From assembly GCF_001574435.1 (NCBI RefSeq), contig NZ_LOCN01000001.1, positions 76,774 through 140,773 on the forward strand: DNA of 64,000 nucleotides, in the 5' to 3' direction. Under the pieces are notes generated by a model that saw nothing but the letters and a program-made list of their open reading frames with translations, was not told the origin of the DNA and did not search any database. Positions 9,783 through 18,172 of this stretch are shown in pieces (within the stretch, counting starts at the first letter, position 1; the number at the start of each line of letters is the position of its first letter). The DNA comes from Moritella sp. JT01 (GTDB taxonomy: Bacteria; Pseudomonadota; Gammaproteobacteria; Enterobacterales; Moritellaceae). The position numbers and the translations under genes were made by a program.

Positions 9783-9783
9783 T

Positions 9784-11208
9784 ATGATGACAGTGACGCT
9801 AAAAATCCCATCCCCGCTGCGGCGTTTTACCGATCATAGTCGTACCGTAGACGTTGACGCTGATAGTGTTGCAATGGCACTTGAACAGCTATTTATTCTG
9901 TATCCAGATCTGAAATTACAAGTCATGGATGAAAACGGACAGCTACGTAATTTCGTTAATTTATTTCACGACAAGGTCGATATTCGTCAGCAGCAAGGAT
10001 TAAATACTCGCTTACACCAAGGCAGTGAACTGCGTATCGTCCCGGCAATCGCGGGAGGCTCTGACCCTAAACGTCGTTTGTCTGCTTTGGAGTTGGGTCG
10101 TTATAGCCGCCATATCATGTTGCCCGAAATGGGAATTGAAGGACAAGAGTCACTAAAATCTGCCAGTATTTTGATCATCGGTGCGGGTGGGTTAGGCTGC
10201 CCGTTGGGTTTGTATCTTGCCGCCGCAGGAGTTGGTCATTTAGGTATAGTGGATAATGACGTTGTCGACGAATCTAATTTGCAACGGCAAGTCTTGTATA
10301 CCGTCGATGATATCGGTAAGCCGAAAGTCGATTGTGCTGCGGCGCGTCTGCGTCAGCTCAATCCTTATATTGAAATTAGCTGTTATCCCGAGTTACTGAC
10401 CAGTGCCAATGCCATGCAGTTGATTGAACCCTATGATCTGGTGATTGATGGTACCGATAATTTTCCTACCCGTTATCTGGTGAATGATGCTTGTGTATTA
10501 CTCAATAAACCGAATATTTACGGTAGTATCTTTCGTTTTGACGGTCAGGCAACTGTGTTTAATTATCAACAAGGGCCCTGTTATCGCTGCCTTTATCCAA
10601 CTCCACCACCGCCAGGATTAGTACCGTCTTGTGCCGAAGGTGGCGTGCTTGGGGTATTACCGGCTGTGATAGCCTCAATTCAGGCTACCGAAGCGATTAA
10701 AATGCTGACCCAAATGGGTGATAGCTTATCCGGTAAGCTGCTGCTATATGATGCGCTGCAAATGGAATTTGAATATTTACAGATCGATAAAAATCCAGAT
10801 TGCCCGTTATGTGGTAAGCATCCGTCTATTCATGCATTGATCGATTATCAGCAATTTTGTGGTATTACAACCAGTGCTGAACCACGCAGTTATCAGGACA
10901 TAAGCCCGCAAGAGCTGAAACAGTGGTTGGATACTAAGGAGCCCTTAGTTTTAATCGACGTAAGAGAACTTTATGAGCGCGAAATTTGTAAGATAATGGA
11001 GAGCCAGCATATCCCTATGGCTCAAATTGATGCGCATATGGCGGAGTTCAAACCCGAGCAAGTACTGGTGGTTCACTGTAAGTTAGGGGGGCGCTCTGCG
11101 AAAGTGTGTCAACAGTTTACTGCTCAGGGTTATAAGCATGTTTTTAATCTCACTGGAGGCATTTTAGCCTGGACGGATGCCATCGATAATACGTTGATCC
11201 GTTATTAG
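9784..11208 (+). CDS. CysO/ThiS-like sulfur carrier fused to MoeB/ThiF E1 enzyme and rhodanese
   Basis: 474-residue three-domain fusion. The start ATG 9784 follows a GGGAG site inside the end of the JAMM gene; a longer frame from 9736 has no such site. Residues 1-92 form a ubiquitin-like carrier closely resembling M. tuberculosis CysO (IPSPLRRFT, RNFVNLFHDKVDIR) and ending in IVPAIAGG, with GlyGly at 91-92. There is no stop: SDPKRRLSALELGRYSRHIM leads straight into a MoeB/ThiF adenylating domain (IIGAGGLGCPLG, DNFPTRYLVND, zinc cysteines YRCLYP and CPLCG, catalytic cysteine in PSCAEGG). The C-terminal 100 residues are a rhodanese with active-site VVHCKLGGRS. One polypeptide therefore carries the sulfur acceptor, its activating enzyme and the persulfide donor, as in actinobacterial MoeZ plus CysO. 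The carrier end must be freed or act internally. Confidence 0.88.
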   Translation: MMTVTLKIPSPLRRFTDHSRTVDVDADSVAMALEQLFILYPDLKLQVMDENGQLRNFVNLFHDKVDIRQQQGLNTRLHQGSELRIVPAIAGGSDPKRRLSALELGRYSRHIMLPEMGIEGQESLKSASILIIGAGGLGCPLGLYLAAAGVGHLGIVDNDVVDESNLQRQVLYTVDDIGKPKVDCAAARLRQLNPYIEISCYPELLTSANAMQLIEPYDLVIDGTDNFPTRYLVNDACVLLNKPNIYGSIFRFDGQATVFNYQQGPCYRCLYPTPPPPGLVPSCAEGGVLGVLPAVIASIQATEAIKMLTQMGDSLSGKLLLYDALQMEFEYLQIDKNPDCPLCGKHPSIHALIDYQQFCGITTSAEPRSYQDISPQELKQWLDTKEPLVLIDVRELYEREICKIMESQHIPMAQIDAHMAEFKPEQVLVVHCKLGGRSAKVCQQFTAQGYKHVFNLTGGILAWTDAIDNTLIRY

Positions 11209-11297
11209 TTACAGTCTATAAGAATGCACATCATTTACAATGAAACTGCCTGTCACGTATCATAAATTGAAAAAAATTATAAAATCCAATCATGCCA

Positions 11298-11338
11298 ACA
11301 CCCCTAAAGTGGTAAGTGCTATCTTTGGGGTGTATTTT
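11298..11338 (+). terminator. Terminator of the cysM operon
   Basis: Strong stem ACACCCCTAAAG ... CTTTGGGGTGT followed by ATTTTA, located 90 bp after the fusion gene. Confidence 0.65.
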
Positions 11339-11437
11339 AATGCTGCCGCATAACTAAATAACAAGATATTAATAACAAATTAGTTTGTTTATGTGGTTTT
11401 TTATTTTGAATTAACAGCGTTATAAATGGAGTTTGTA

Positions 11438-13957
11438 ATGAAAAAACATTTCTTGCTAATTGTTGGTAGTTTGATGGCTGTCGGGTTTGCTCAGGCAGAC
11501 GGTATAGCATCAAAAAGCCAATTATCTAGGGTCAATCATCAGCATCCACAGCTATCACAGATACAGGATGTAACCGAACGTCCCCCAATGACATTACCTG
11601 AGCTGACAACCTATCCTCGCCTAAAGCGGTTTACTATGTTGTCGGATGCAGCAATACCAAATATTAATGAAAGTTGTTCCGTAACTGAATTTACTAGCCG
11701 AACAGGCAGGAGTTTGACCGATTACGTGACTGGTGTTTCCAGCGGCTGTATCAATAAACAATTTTCTGTCACTAGCGCTGATGCTGCTAACATTTTTAAT
11801 GAAAATAATATGCTCACGATTACGGACTCTTTCCGCTCAGCGAGTCGTCGTTACAAGGGTAATAAGGATGATAACATTCTTAATTTAGTACTGTTTTTAA
11901 GAGCTGGTTATTATACCCAATTTTATCAACGAGATGCTGTAGGTGAGTACTCTGATGCGATTAAACAGTCGTCCTTGATCGCATTAGATGAATTTTTCAA
12001 AAATGAACATTTTACTGATGTAACAGATGAACACGGTAAAGTGCTTTCTGAGGTATTAACGTTAGTGGACAGTTCCGGTCACAATGCCGATTTTATTTAT
12101 ATTGTGAAAGATATGCTGGCGCGTTTTGATAATAGCTGGAATGATTCACGCAATATGAGTGCGTCGATTAACTCGGTATTTACTATCCTATGGCGAGGCC
12201 AATGGGCAGATGATTTTGCTGAACATCTTGCAAAAGATAATAGTATTGTTGATGCCCTCAAAGTGTTTATTGATAAGCAGGATTATCTTATCGGTACAGA
12301 TAATGAGTATTTAATCAACAATGCAGCGAAAGAGCTGGGGCGTATGCTTAACTATGCGCCTTCAGTACAAAATAAGGTAAAACCTTACTTACTTGAATTA
12401 CTTCGTGATTATAGTATGAGTGGTCGGGGAACCGGTATCTGGTTAGCGGCTGCAGAAATGGTGGACTATTACAGTAATTGTGAAGAATACAATATCTGTG
12501 GTTATAAAAAAAAATTAGAGCAACAAGTCCTTCCTATAAGTTATACATGTAGTCCGACAATTCAGATCCGTGCTCAGTCTATGACTCAGGGTGAGCTAAA
12601 GCAGTCATGTGAGAAAATGGCGAAGGAAGAGATTTACTTCCACGCAAAACTTAATACGGGTTATCAACCAGTGACGGATGATCATAATTCGGCTCTGGAA
12701 GTCGTGATCTTCAATGATGCCACTAATTATAAACAGTACGCGGGTACTTTTTTTGGTATTAGTACTGATAACGGTGGCATGTATCTGGAAGGTGAGCCTT
12801 CTGTGCCTAATAATCAAGCGCGTTTTATTGCCCATGAAGCGGATTGGATCACAGATCGCTTTGAGGTTTGGAACCTTAAGCATGAGTATATTCATTATCT
12901 TGATGGGCGATACAATATCAAAGGTAATTTTAACGACTCAACAAAAGAATCGACGATCTGGTGGATTGAAGGACTTGCTGAGTATATATCGCACGGTGAT
13001 GATAATAGTGATGCAATTGAAGTTGGTAAGAACAATAATTATCAATTAAATAAATTATTTATGAATGACTATAACAGTGGTCAAGAACGCGTTTACCGTG
13101 GTGGTTATCTAGCCGTTCGCTATATGTTTGAAAAACATGCAGCGGAAGTTAACAATATTCTGAATGAATTACGTCAAGGTAATTTCAGTAACTACGCCAG
13201 TTATATGTTATCTATGGGTGATATTTATAATGCAGATTTCAGTTATTGGTTGACTGAACTTGGTAATGATAATAACGGTGGGAATAACATCGGTGAATGT
13301 ATGACTCCGGAAGAAGCGAATGGCGCTTTAAGTCTTAATACACCTATCTGTGGTCTCTCAGGTACTGATGTAGCTTATTATTACTATTATGTAGAAGAAG
13401 CTGGCACTTTGTATTTTTCTATACAGGGTGGTCGTGGTAATGCAGACCTTTATTTTAGTAACAGTGGGTGGCCAACGGATTACCGTTTTACTTTAACGTC
13501 GCAACAACAAGGGAATAACGAGTTGATCATGGCTGATGTTGCAATTGGTTGGGTATACTTGATGGTCAAAGGCGAACCTGATTTTTCAGATATAAAACTA
13601 ATGGTTAGTAATATTACCCCTCAGTTACCGGATAACACTTGCATCGCTAGCGAAGACTTTGACGGTACATTAACGGCAGGCCAGGCGGTTTGCGTTACCT
13701 CTGAACACCCCGAATACTTTGCTTACTATGTCGAAGATGATTCAACGTTGTTCTTTAGTACTGAGGGCGGTGAAGGTGATGTAAATCTTTATTATAGTGG
13801 CGCTACTTGGGCATCAAAAGATAGCTATCAACAATCCTCAACCAATAGTGGTAATCGTGAAGATATTACAGTACATGCCAGTAAAGGCTGGGTATATCTC
13901 ACTTTAGATGCTGTGGAAGCATACCGGAATGTGAGAGTAAAGGTTTCAACCTATTAG
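11438..13957 (+). CDS. Secreted microbial collagenase, peptidase family M9
   Basis: 839-residue exported zinc protease predicted to degrade collagen. The start at 11438 is preferred over an ATG 12 nt earlier because a GGAG site precedes it and it gives a clean signal peptide (MKKHFLLIVGSLMAVGFAQA). An N-terminal M9N activator-like region (about 60-350) precedes the catalytic domain. Zinc ligands are His482 and His486 in HEYIHYLDGRYN, with Glu483 as catalytic base, and the third ligand is Glu511 in WWIEGLAEYIS. Two C-terminal prepeptidase-type (PPC) domains lie at about 620-730 and 735-839, each with a YFSxxGGxGxxxLY repeat and a WVYL strand. The layout matches Vibrio-type M9A collagenases. 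It is monocistronic and presumably leaves by type II secretion. Confidence 0.93.
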   Translation: MKKHFLLIVGSLMAVGFAQADGIASKSQLSRVNHQHPQLSQIQDVTERPPMTLPELTTYPRLKRFTMLSDAAIPNINESCSVTEFTSRTGRSLTDYVTGVSSGCINKQFSVTSADAANIFNENNMLTITDSFRSASRRYKGNKDDNILNLVLFLRAGYYTQFYQRDAVGEYSDAIKQSSLIALDEFFKNEHFTDVTDEHGKVLSEVLTLVDSSGHNADFIYIVKDMLARFDNSWNDSRNMSASINSVFTILWRGQWADDFAEHLAKDNSIVDALKVFIDKQDYLIGTDNEYLINNAAKELGRMLNYAPSVQNKVKPYLLELLRDYSMSGRGTGIWLAAAEMVDYYSNCEEYNICGYKKKLEQQVLPISYTCSPTIQIRAQSMTQGELKQSCEKMAKEEIYFHAKLNTGYQPVTDDHNSALEVVIFNDATNYKQYAGTFFGISTDNGGMYLEGEPSVPNNQARFIAHEADWITDRFEVWNLKHEYIHYLDGRYNIKGNFNDSTKESTIWWIEGLAEYISHGDDNSDAIEVGKNNNYQLNKLFMNDYNSGQERVYRGGYLAVRYMFEKHAAEVNNILNELRQGNFSNYASYMLSMGDIYNADFSYWLTELGNDNNGGNNIGECMTPEEANGALSLNTPICGLSGTDVAYYYYYVEEAGTLYFSIQGGRGNADLYFSNSGWPTDYRFTLTSQQQGNNELIMADVAIGWVYLMVKGEPDFSDIKLMVSNITPQLPDNTCIASEDFDGTLTAGQAVCVTSEHPEYFAYYVEDDSTLFFSTEGGEGDVNLYYSGATWASKDSYQQSSTNSGNREDITVHASKGWVYLTLDAVEAYRNVRVKVSTY

Positions 13958-13981
13958 CATAGTCTGAGTTTTTATGTTTAT

Positions 13982-14008
13982 GACTCCTCGATGTAATGAA
14001 GAGGAGTC
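13982..14008 (+). terminator. Hairpin after collagenase gene
   Basis: Perfect 8-bp stem GACTCCTC/GAGGAGTC about 25 bp after the collagenase stop. It lacks a clear T run, so it may be a weak terminator or an mRNA 3' end stabiliser. Confidence 0.4.
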
Positions 14009-14262
14009 TGCACATATTTTGAATATGTTTAGCCGTATGAATGATAAATTGGGAATTAAAGGTTAGGCAGATTTAAGAAATAGTTTTTTGGTGGATAAAT
14101 AAGCAGGTCTAAATTTCGTATTGAGAGTATGTAGTGGTCGATATTTATATTTAAACTGAAATAAATGGTTATTTATTTTGGTAAATGTCCATTATGTAGA
14201 TTTAGTTCTTTAAGTTGTGGTCTCTACCAGTCTTTCATAATACATATCTCATTGTTGTAAAT
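14009..14262. other. Intergenic region before the PepSY gene
   Basis: About 250 bp of AT-rich sequence without an open frame. Only the Fur box at its right end is recognisable. Confidence 0.3.
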
Positions 14263-14281
14263 AACAATGATTATCATTACA
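14263..14281 (+). promoter_or_regulatory. Fur box
   Basis: AACAATGATTATCATTACA matches 14 of 19 positions of the consensus GATAATGATAATCATTATC and has the typical dyad ATGATTATCAT. It lies 50 bp before the PepSY gene, so that gene is probably repressed by Fur when iron is plentiful. Confidence 0.8.
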
Positions 14282-14330
14282 CTCCTTGTTGTTTGGCATT
14301 TTAGCCTAAATCAGATAACAAGGAACGGTT

Positions 14331-14894
14331 ATGAAAAAAGTAAATTGGAAACGAGTCAATCGTAAAACCCACTATTGGGGCGCGGCAATTATCGCGCTAC
14401 CTATACTTGTTGTGCTTATTAGTGGATTATTACTGCAAGTCAAAAAAGAATTTACTTGGGTTCAACCCGCGAGTATGAAAGGTGAAGGGAAAGTGCCGCA
14501 ATTATCTTTTCAACAAATATTAGATATCGCTAGCACAGTACCTGAAGCAGAGATTAATGGTTGGAAAAACGTAAGTCGTATCGATGTTAGGCCTTCGAAA
14601 GGGATTGTGAAAGTAAAGGCTAAAAACAAAATTGAAATTCAAATTGATAATATCAGCGGAAAAATATTACAAGTGGAATATCGACGTTCAGATCTAATTG
14701 AATCGTTACACGATGGTTCATTTTTTCATGAGCATGCTAAATTATGGTTATTTTTACCTGCCGCAGTGATTTTACTGATGCTGTGGATAACGGGGATATA
14801 TATGTTCTTAATGCCTTATATATTAAGACGTAAAAACCGTAAGAAGTTGGAATTAAGGGACGTTAATCTGCACTTGTCATCATCGATGAATTAA
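14331..14894 (+). CDS. PepSY-associated transmembrane protein, iron-regulated
   Basis: 187-residue inner-membrane protein. TM1 is about residues 17-36 (AAIIALPILVVLISGLLLQV), a periplasmic PepSY-like domain of about 100 residues follows, and TM2 is about 137-160 (LWLFLPAAVILLMLWITGIYMFL), ending in a basic tail (RRKNRKK). Such proteins are found beside siderophore and haem uptake genes, where the longer relatives act as iron reductases. This short form has two membrane spans and lacks the four-span reductase core. The Fur box just upstream supports an iron-starvation role. It is a single-gene unit with its own terminator. Confidence 0.78.
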   Translation: MKKVNWKRVNRKTHYWGAAIIALPILVVLISGLLLQVKKEFTWVQPASMKGEGKVPQLSFQQILDIASTVPEAEINGWKNVSRIDVRPSKGIVKVKAKNKIEIQIDNISGKILQVEYRRSDLIESLHDGSFFHEHAKLWLFLPAAVILLMLWITGIYMFLMPYILRRKNRKKLELRDVNLHLSSSMN

Positions 14895-14926
14895 TATGTG
14901 ATACAGGCTGAGATAATAAGATTAGG

Positions 14927-14961
14927 CGCGGTTAGTATATTTGCTATTAACCGCGTTTTTT
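14927..14961 (+). terminator. Terminator of the PepSY gene
   Basis: Stem CGCGGTTA ... TAACCGCG followed by six T. The converging gcvR gene ends just beyond it. Confidence 0.8.
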
Positions 14962-14964
14962 CAT

Positions 14965-15504
14965 TTAAGATGTGGTTGTCTTACTTTCAACAATGAATTG
15001 ATAATCGGCATCTAAATGCTGGCATAGACTTGCAAGTTCAGCTTCTAATTGTACGAGATCGCAGCCATGTGTGGTATTTAAAGTGAAATTAGCTTTTAAC
15101 ACGTCCGAATTTTTATCACTGCTTAATACTTCTGAGCGTAATCCCGCTAAATTAAGATCATGCTTGGTAAAGAATAAGGTGAACTGTTCGATAAGTCCTG
15201 TTGAATCAGGAATCGTCACTTCTACTTCAATGGTATGAGCGTAACTAATCGGTTCGTGATGCTCGGTGCGTTTCATCATGGTGATTAAATCAAGCTCTTG
15301 GCTCTTTAATGGCAAGCTGGATTCAAGTTGGATCATGGCGTTCCATTCGCCAGACAGAAGCATGATTAAGGTAAATTCATTACCAAAAATAGCCAATTTG
15401 CTATCAACGATATTACAGCCGCAATTACTTACGTGTCCAATCAGTTTATGTACGATACCGGGACTGTTGCTGCCAAGGGCGGTGATAACTAAATTTTGCG
15501 TCAT
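14965..15504 (-). CDS. gcvR: Glycine cleavage system regulator GcvR (double ACT domain)
   Basis: 179-residue cytoplasmic protein that binds GcvA and makes it a repressor of the gcvTHP operon when glycine is scarce. Two ACT domains are visible: residues 3-80 (VITALGSNSPGIVHKLIGHV ... CNIVDSKLAIFGNEFTLIM) and about 90-170 (VEVTIPDSTGLIEQFTLFF). The position divergent from dapA-bamC is the conserved gammaproteobacterial arrangement and supports the call. The 190-bp space to dapA carries one end of the dispersed repeat. Confidence 0.9.
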   Translation of the reverse strand: MTQNLVITALGSNSPGIVHKLIGHVSNCGCNIVDSKLAIFGNEFTLIMLLSGEWNAMIQLESSLPLKSQELDLITMMKRTEHHEPISYAHTIEVEVTIPDSTGLIEQFTLFFTKHDLNLAGLRSEVLSSDKNSDVLKANFTLNTTHGCDLVQLEAELASLCQHLDADYQFIVESKTTTS

Positions 15505-15543
15505 TTTCTTCCTGATAAATTAAGGTAAACAAGTAGAGCATGA

Positions 15544-15567
15544 TATACCCAAGCAACTTCAAGATGC
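15544..15567 (+). repeat. Solo end of the dispersed TATACCCAAG repeat
   Basis: TATACCCAAGCAACTTCAAG plus ATGC, a close match to the terminal inverted repeats of the full element at 59087-59346. No matching right end is seen nearby. It lies between the divergent gcvR and dapA genes. Confidence 0.7.
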
Positions 15568-15693
15568 AACAATCCGTAAGCTTATCAACCAGCATATTGA
15601 TGTTGTCATGCATATAGCCAAAATATGCTTGCGGCAACCGACTGGTACTATTACTATGCCACGTGTTTTATAGTTAGTTATCACAAGGCCAAT

Positions 15694-16572
15694 ATGTTAA
15701 CAGGTAATATCGTCGCACTTATTACTCCTATGCTCGACAACGGAGACGTCGATCTTTGCTCTTTACAAGGTTTAGTTGAATATCATATCCAGAGCAATAC
15801 TTCAGCGCTTGCAGTGTTAGGTACCACTGGCGAGTCGTGCACATTTACCCAAGATGAGCACCTTTCCGTGGTTAAAGAAGTACTGGACATGGCGCAAGGT
15901 CGTATCGCTATTATTGCTGGTTCAGGGTCAAACAGTACCCGAAACGCCATTACATTAAGTCAAGAATTACACAAACTAGGCGTAACTGCCGGACTTTGTG
16001 TCACGCCTTATTATAATAAGCCAACTCAAGAAGGCTTATACCAGCATTACAAAGCGATAACAGAAGCCTGTGATTTACCTCAGATTTTGTATAATGTACC
16101 GAGTCGTACAGGTTGTGACATTAGTGATGAGATCGTGGTTAGATTAGCGGAACTTAATGCTATTATAGGTATCAAAGATGCTACCGGTGATTTAACGCGT
16201 TTGACTCAGCTTAAGCCTTTCCTGCCGGATGATTTTTTACTATATAGTGGGGATGATGCAACGGGCTGTGAGTTTATGTTGCAAGGTGGTAACGGGGTTA
16301 TTTCTGTTACCAGTAATGTGGCTGCGGATGCCATGAGCCGTATGTGCGGGTTTGCATTAGCGGGACGGCGCGAAGAAGCGACTGAAATTAATAATAAATT
16401 AATGCGTTTACACCAAGATTTATTTGTCGAAGCTAACCCAATCCCGGTAAAATGGGCGTGCAAACAGTTATCTTTGACGACAACGGCTAATTTACGGTTA
16501 CCATTAATTGAATTAGATCAGCAATATCATGCTCAAGTGAGTGCGGCACTCGCGCTTGCAGTGGACGCATAA
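15694..16572 (+). CDS. dapA: 4-hydroxy-tetrahydrodipicolinate synthase
   Basis: First committed enzyme of the lysine/diaminopimelate pathway, condensing pyruvate with aspartate semialdehyde. The start ATG at 15694 has an AAGG site and gives MLTGNIVALITPM, the standard N-terminus; the 23 codons upstream in frame are untranslated leader. 292 residues, normal length. Schiff-base lysine in IGIKDATGDL, catalytic TTGES (GTTGESCTF) and YNVPSRTG loop are all present. Followed 27 bp later by bamC, the usual pair. Confidence 0.96.
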   Translation: MLTGNIVALITPMLDNGDVDLCSLQGLVEYHIQSNTSALAVLGTTGESCTFTQDEHLSVVKEVLDMAQGRIAIIAGSGSNSTRNAITLSQELHKLGVTAGLCVTPYYNKPTQEGLYQHYKAITEACDLPQILYNVPSRTGCDISDEIVVRLAELNAIIGIKDATGDLTRLTQLKPFLPDDFLLYSGDDATGCEFMLQGGNGVISVTSNVAADAMSRMCGFALAGRREEATEINNKLMRLHQDLFVEANPIPVKWACKQLSLTTTANLRLPLIELDQQYHAQVSAALALAVDA

Positions 16573-16599
16573 ATTTTTGAATTAGGGAATATTAATACT

Positions 16600-17724
16600 A
16601 TGACTATGTCATCAACAGGTCACCGCTTGACTGCTGCGAAGCGTTATAGCGTTATCGCGTGTGCTATTTTAGTCAGTGCTTGTTCAGGAACAGATACAAG
16701 ACGTCAGGCAAATCAAGAATTTGAATATTTAAATCAAACAGTCAAACCAGAGTTGGTGATTGCAGACGGACTTGATGCGCCTTTGTATACACAGCGTTTT
16801 GATGTGCCTGAATTAGCCGAAGGGACTGAAGACTATCCTGTGGGTAGGGCTGTTGATGTGCGTTCTCCGGTACAAATATTGGCGTTATCACCATTAGTAC
16901 GTGTTCAAGAAGGCAGTGAAAATGTCACGGTTTGGTTTAATAGCCGTAGTTCACAAGATGATATTTCTGCGCAGGTCTGGACATTGTTAGCGAACTTTTT
17001 AGCCGATAAAAAAGTCGCTATTGCTAAACTCGATGACGTGAATCATACGCTAGAAACGGATTGGTTAATTAACCAAGAAACGTTTGATGAATTTAGAGAA
17101 GTATCAGAATACGAATTAAAGCAGCGTTATAAGTTCACGCTATTAGCGGGGGAAAATAAACGTACTGTTGGTCTGCAAGTGGACTTGATTGACCATGAAG
17201 AACGTTTAGAAGGTACTAAGGTTGATAATGAATTAAGTAAAGGCGATAGCCGTCGTTTTGCTGTTCAAATGTTAAACTTACTTAATATCTATTACGAAAT
17301 TGATCGTATTGAAGGTAACAACAAAGAGACTGAACAACAAAAAGCATCGAAACTTAAAATTGATTTTGTTGATCAGAAACACCCTGTTATTACATTGAAT
17401 ATTCCGTTTGATGATGCTTGGAAATTATTGCCTATGGTATTAAACAAAGTAGGGATGACGGTTGAAGATGAAGATAAACTGGCAGCCTCGATGTTAATAA
17501 GCTTTGACGAACAAACGGATGATTATTGGATTGACAATAAGATCACGCGCGTGACATTAGCGGAAGATGATTACCGCATTCAAGTCGGTGAAATTAATGG
17601 TCATACTTCAATTGCCTTCTTTGGTGAAGACAAGCAACCTTTGTCAGCTGAAGTGATGAGCCAATTATTCATTAGTTTGAAAGATGCGGCAGATGTATTA
17701 CGTGCCGAGAAAGCGGCTGAATAA
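16600..17724 (+). CDS. bamC: Outer membrane assembly lipoprotein BamC
   Basis: 374-residue accessory lipoprotein of the BAM complex, which inserts beta-barrel proteins in the outer membrane. The signal ends with a lipobox (ILVSACSG) that places the lipidated cysteine near residue 28. The conserved unstructured N-terminal segment that contacts BamD follows (NQEFEYLNQTVKPELVIADGL), then two helix-grip domains, the second from about residue 245 (HPVITLNIPFDDAWKLLPMVL). Two in-frame ATGs (16600 and 16606) could serve as start. Synteny with dapA is standard. Confidence 0.93.
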   Translation: MTMSSTGHRLTAAKRYSVIACAILVSACSGTDTRRQANQEFEYLNQTVKPELVIADGLDAPLYTQRFDVPELAEGTEDYPVGRAVDVRSPVQILALSPLVRVQEGSENVTVWFNSRSSQDDISAQVWTLLANFLADKKVAIAKLDDVNHTLETDWLINQETFDEFREVSEYELKQRYKFTLLAGENKRTVGLQVDLIDHEERLEGTKVDNELSKGDSRRFAVQMLNLLNIYYEIDRIEGNNKETEQQKASKLKIDFVDQKHPVITLNIPFDDAWKLLPMVLNKVGMTVEDEDKLAASMLISFDEQTDDYWIDNKITRVTLAEDDYRIQVGEINGHTSIAFFGEDKQPLSAEVMSQLFISLKDAADVLRAEKAAE

Positions 17725-17760
17725 TCGCAATGACACACCTTGCGTGGTTAGTCATGGAAT

Positions 17761-17798
17761 AAAAAAGGGCCTATGTATCAGTACATAGGCCCTTTTTA
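17761..17798 (+). terminator. Rho-independent terminator of dapA-bamC
   Basis: Perfect stem AAAAAGGGCCTATGTA/TACATAGGCCCTTTTT with the small loop TCAG; the A and T flanks make it work in both directions. Confidence 0.9.
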
Positions 17799-17855
17799 TT
17801 GCGTTTTATATTGCGACGTTATTATAGGTAATCGTGAAATAGCCGTTATTGAATG

Positions 17856-18113
17856 TTATTTGTCTGTGTCTTTCTTGTCGTCATCTGCCATTGGGTTTTT
17901 ATCGTATTCGTTACGGTATTCATTGTTATATTCTTGCTGCTCGTCGTCATCAGTCAATGCTTTGGCATTTTTACCTGCATCAAGATGTAAGCTCTTGTTA
18001 AATTGGTGTTCAATTTCTTCTGGTATCTTCATTTTCATGTTTGCGGTGTATTTTAACGCCATGATTGACCCTATAATAAAACCTAAGGCCACTAGAATAA
18101 TGAGCCAAACCAT
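17856..18113 (-). CDS. DUF2897 family single-span membrane protein
   Basis: 85 residues. One N-terminal membrane helix (residues 2-23, VWLIILVALGFIIGSIMALKY) is followed by a highly charged, Asp/Lys/Glu-rich cytoplasmic tail. Pattern and location near bamC fit the DUF2897 family of marine gammaproteobacteria. No function is known. It lies downstream of the M15 peptidase on the same strand, about 60 bp away, so it could be cotranscribed. Confidence 0.7.
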   Translation of the reverse strand: MVWLIILVALGFIIGSIMALKYTANMKMKIPEEIEHQFNKSLHLDAGKNAKALTDDDEQQEYNNEYRNEYDKNPMADDDKKDTDK

Positions 18114-18172
18114 AAATCCTCCTATTGTTATGCGAGCGTTATCTAATCGTAATTGAGCATTGTTGCTCGATA

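Noticed and set aside
11915..11935. TATACCCAATTTTATC in the collagenase gene as a repeat end
   Set aside because: Only the first nine bases match the dispersed repeat, within a coding sequence; chance.
12714..13049. Frame of 111 codons inside the collagenase gene
   Set aside because: It is a shadow in another frame of a well-supported gene, with no ribosome site or protein-like composition.
15640..15693. Upstream extension of dapA by 23 codons
   Set aside because: Standard DapA N-terminus and a ribosome site are found at 15694; the extension is not conserved in the family as I know it.
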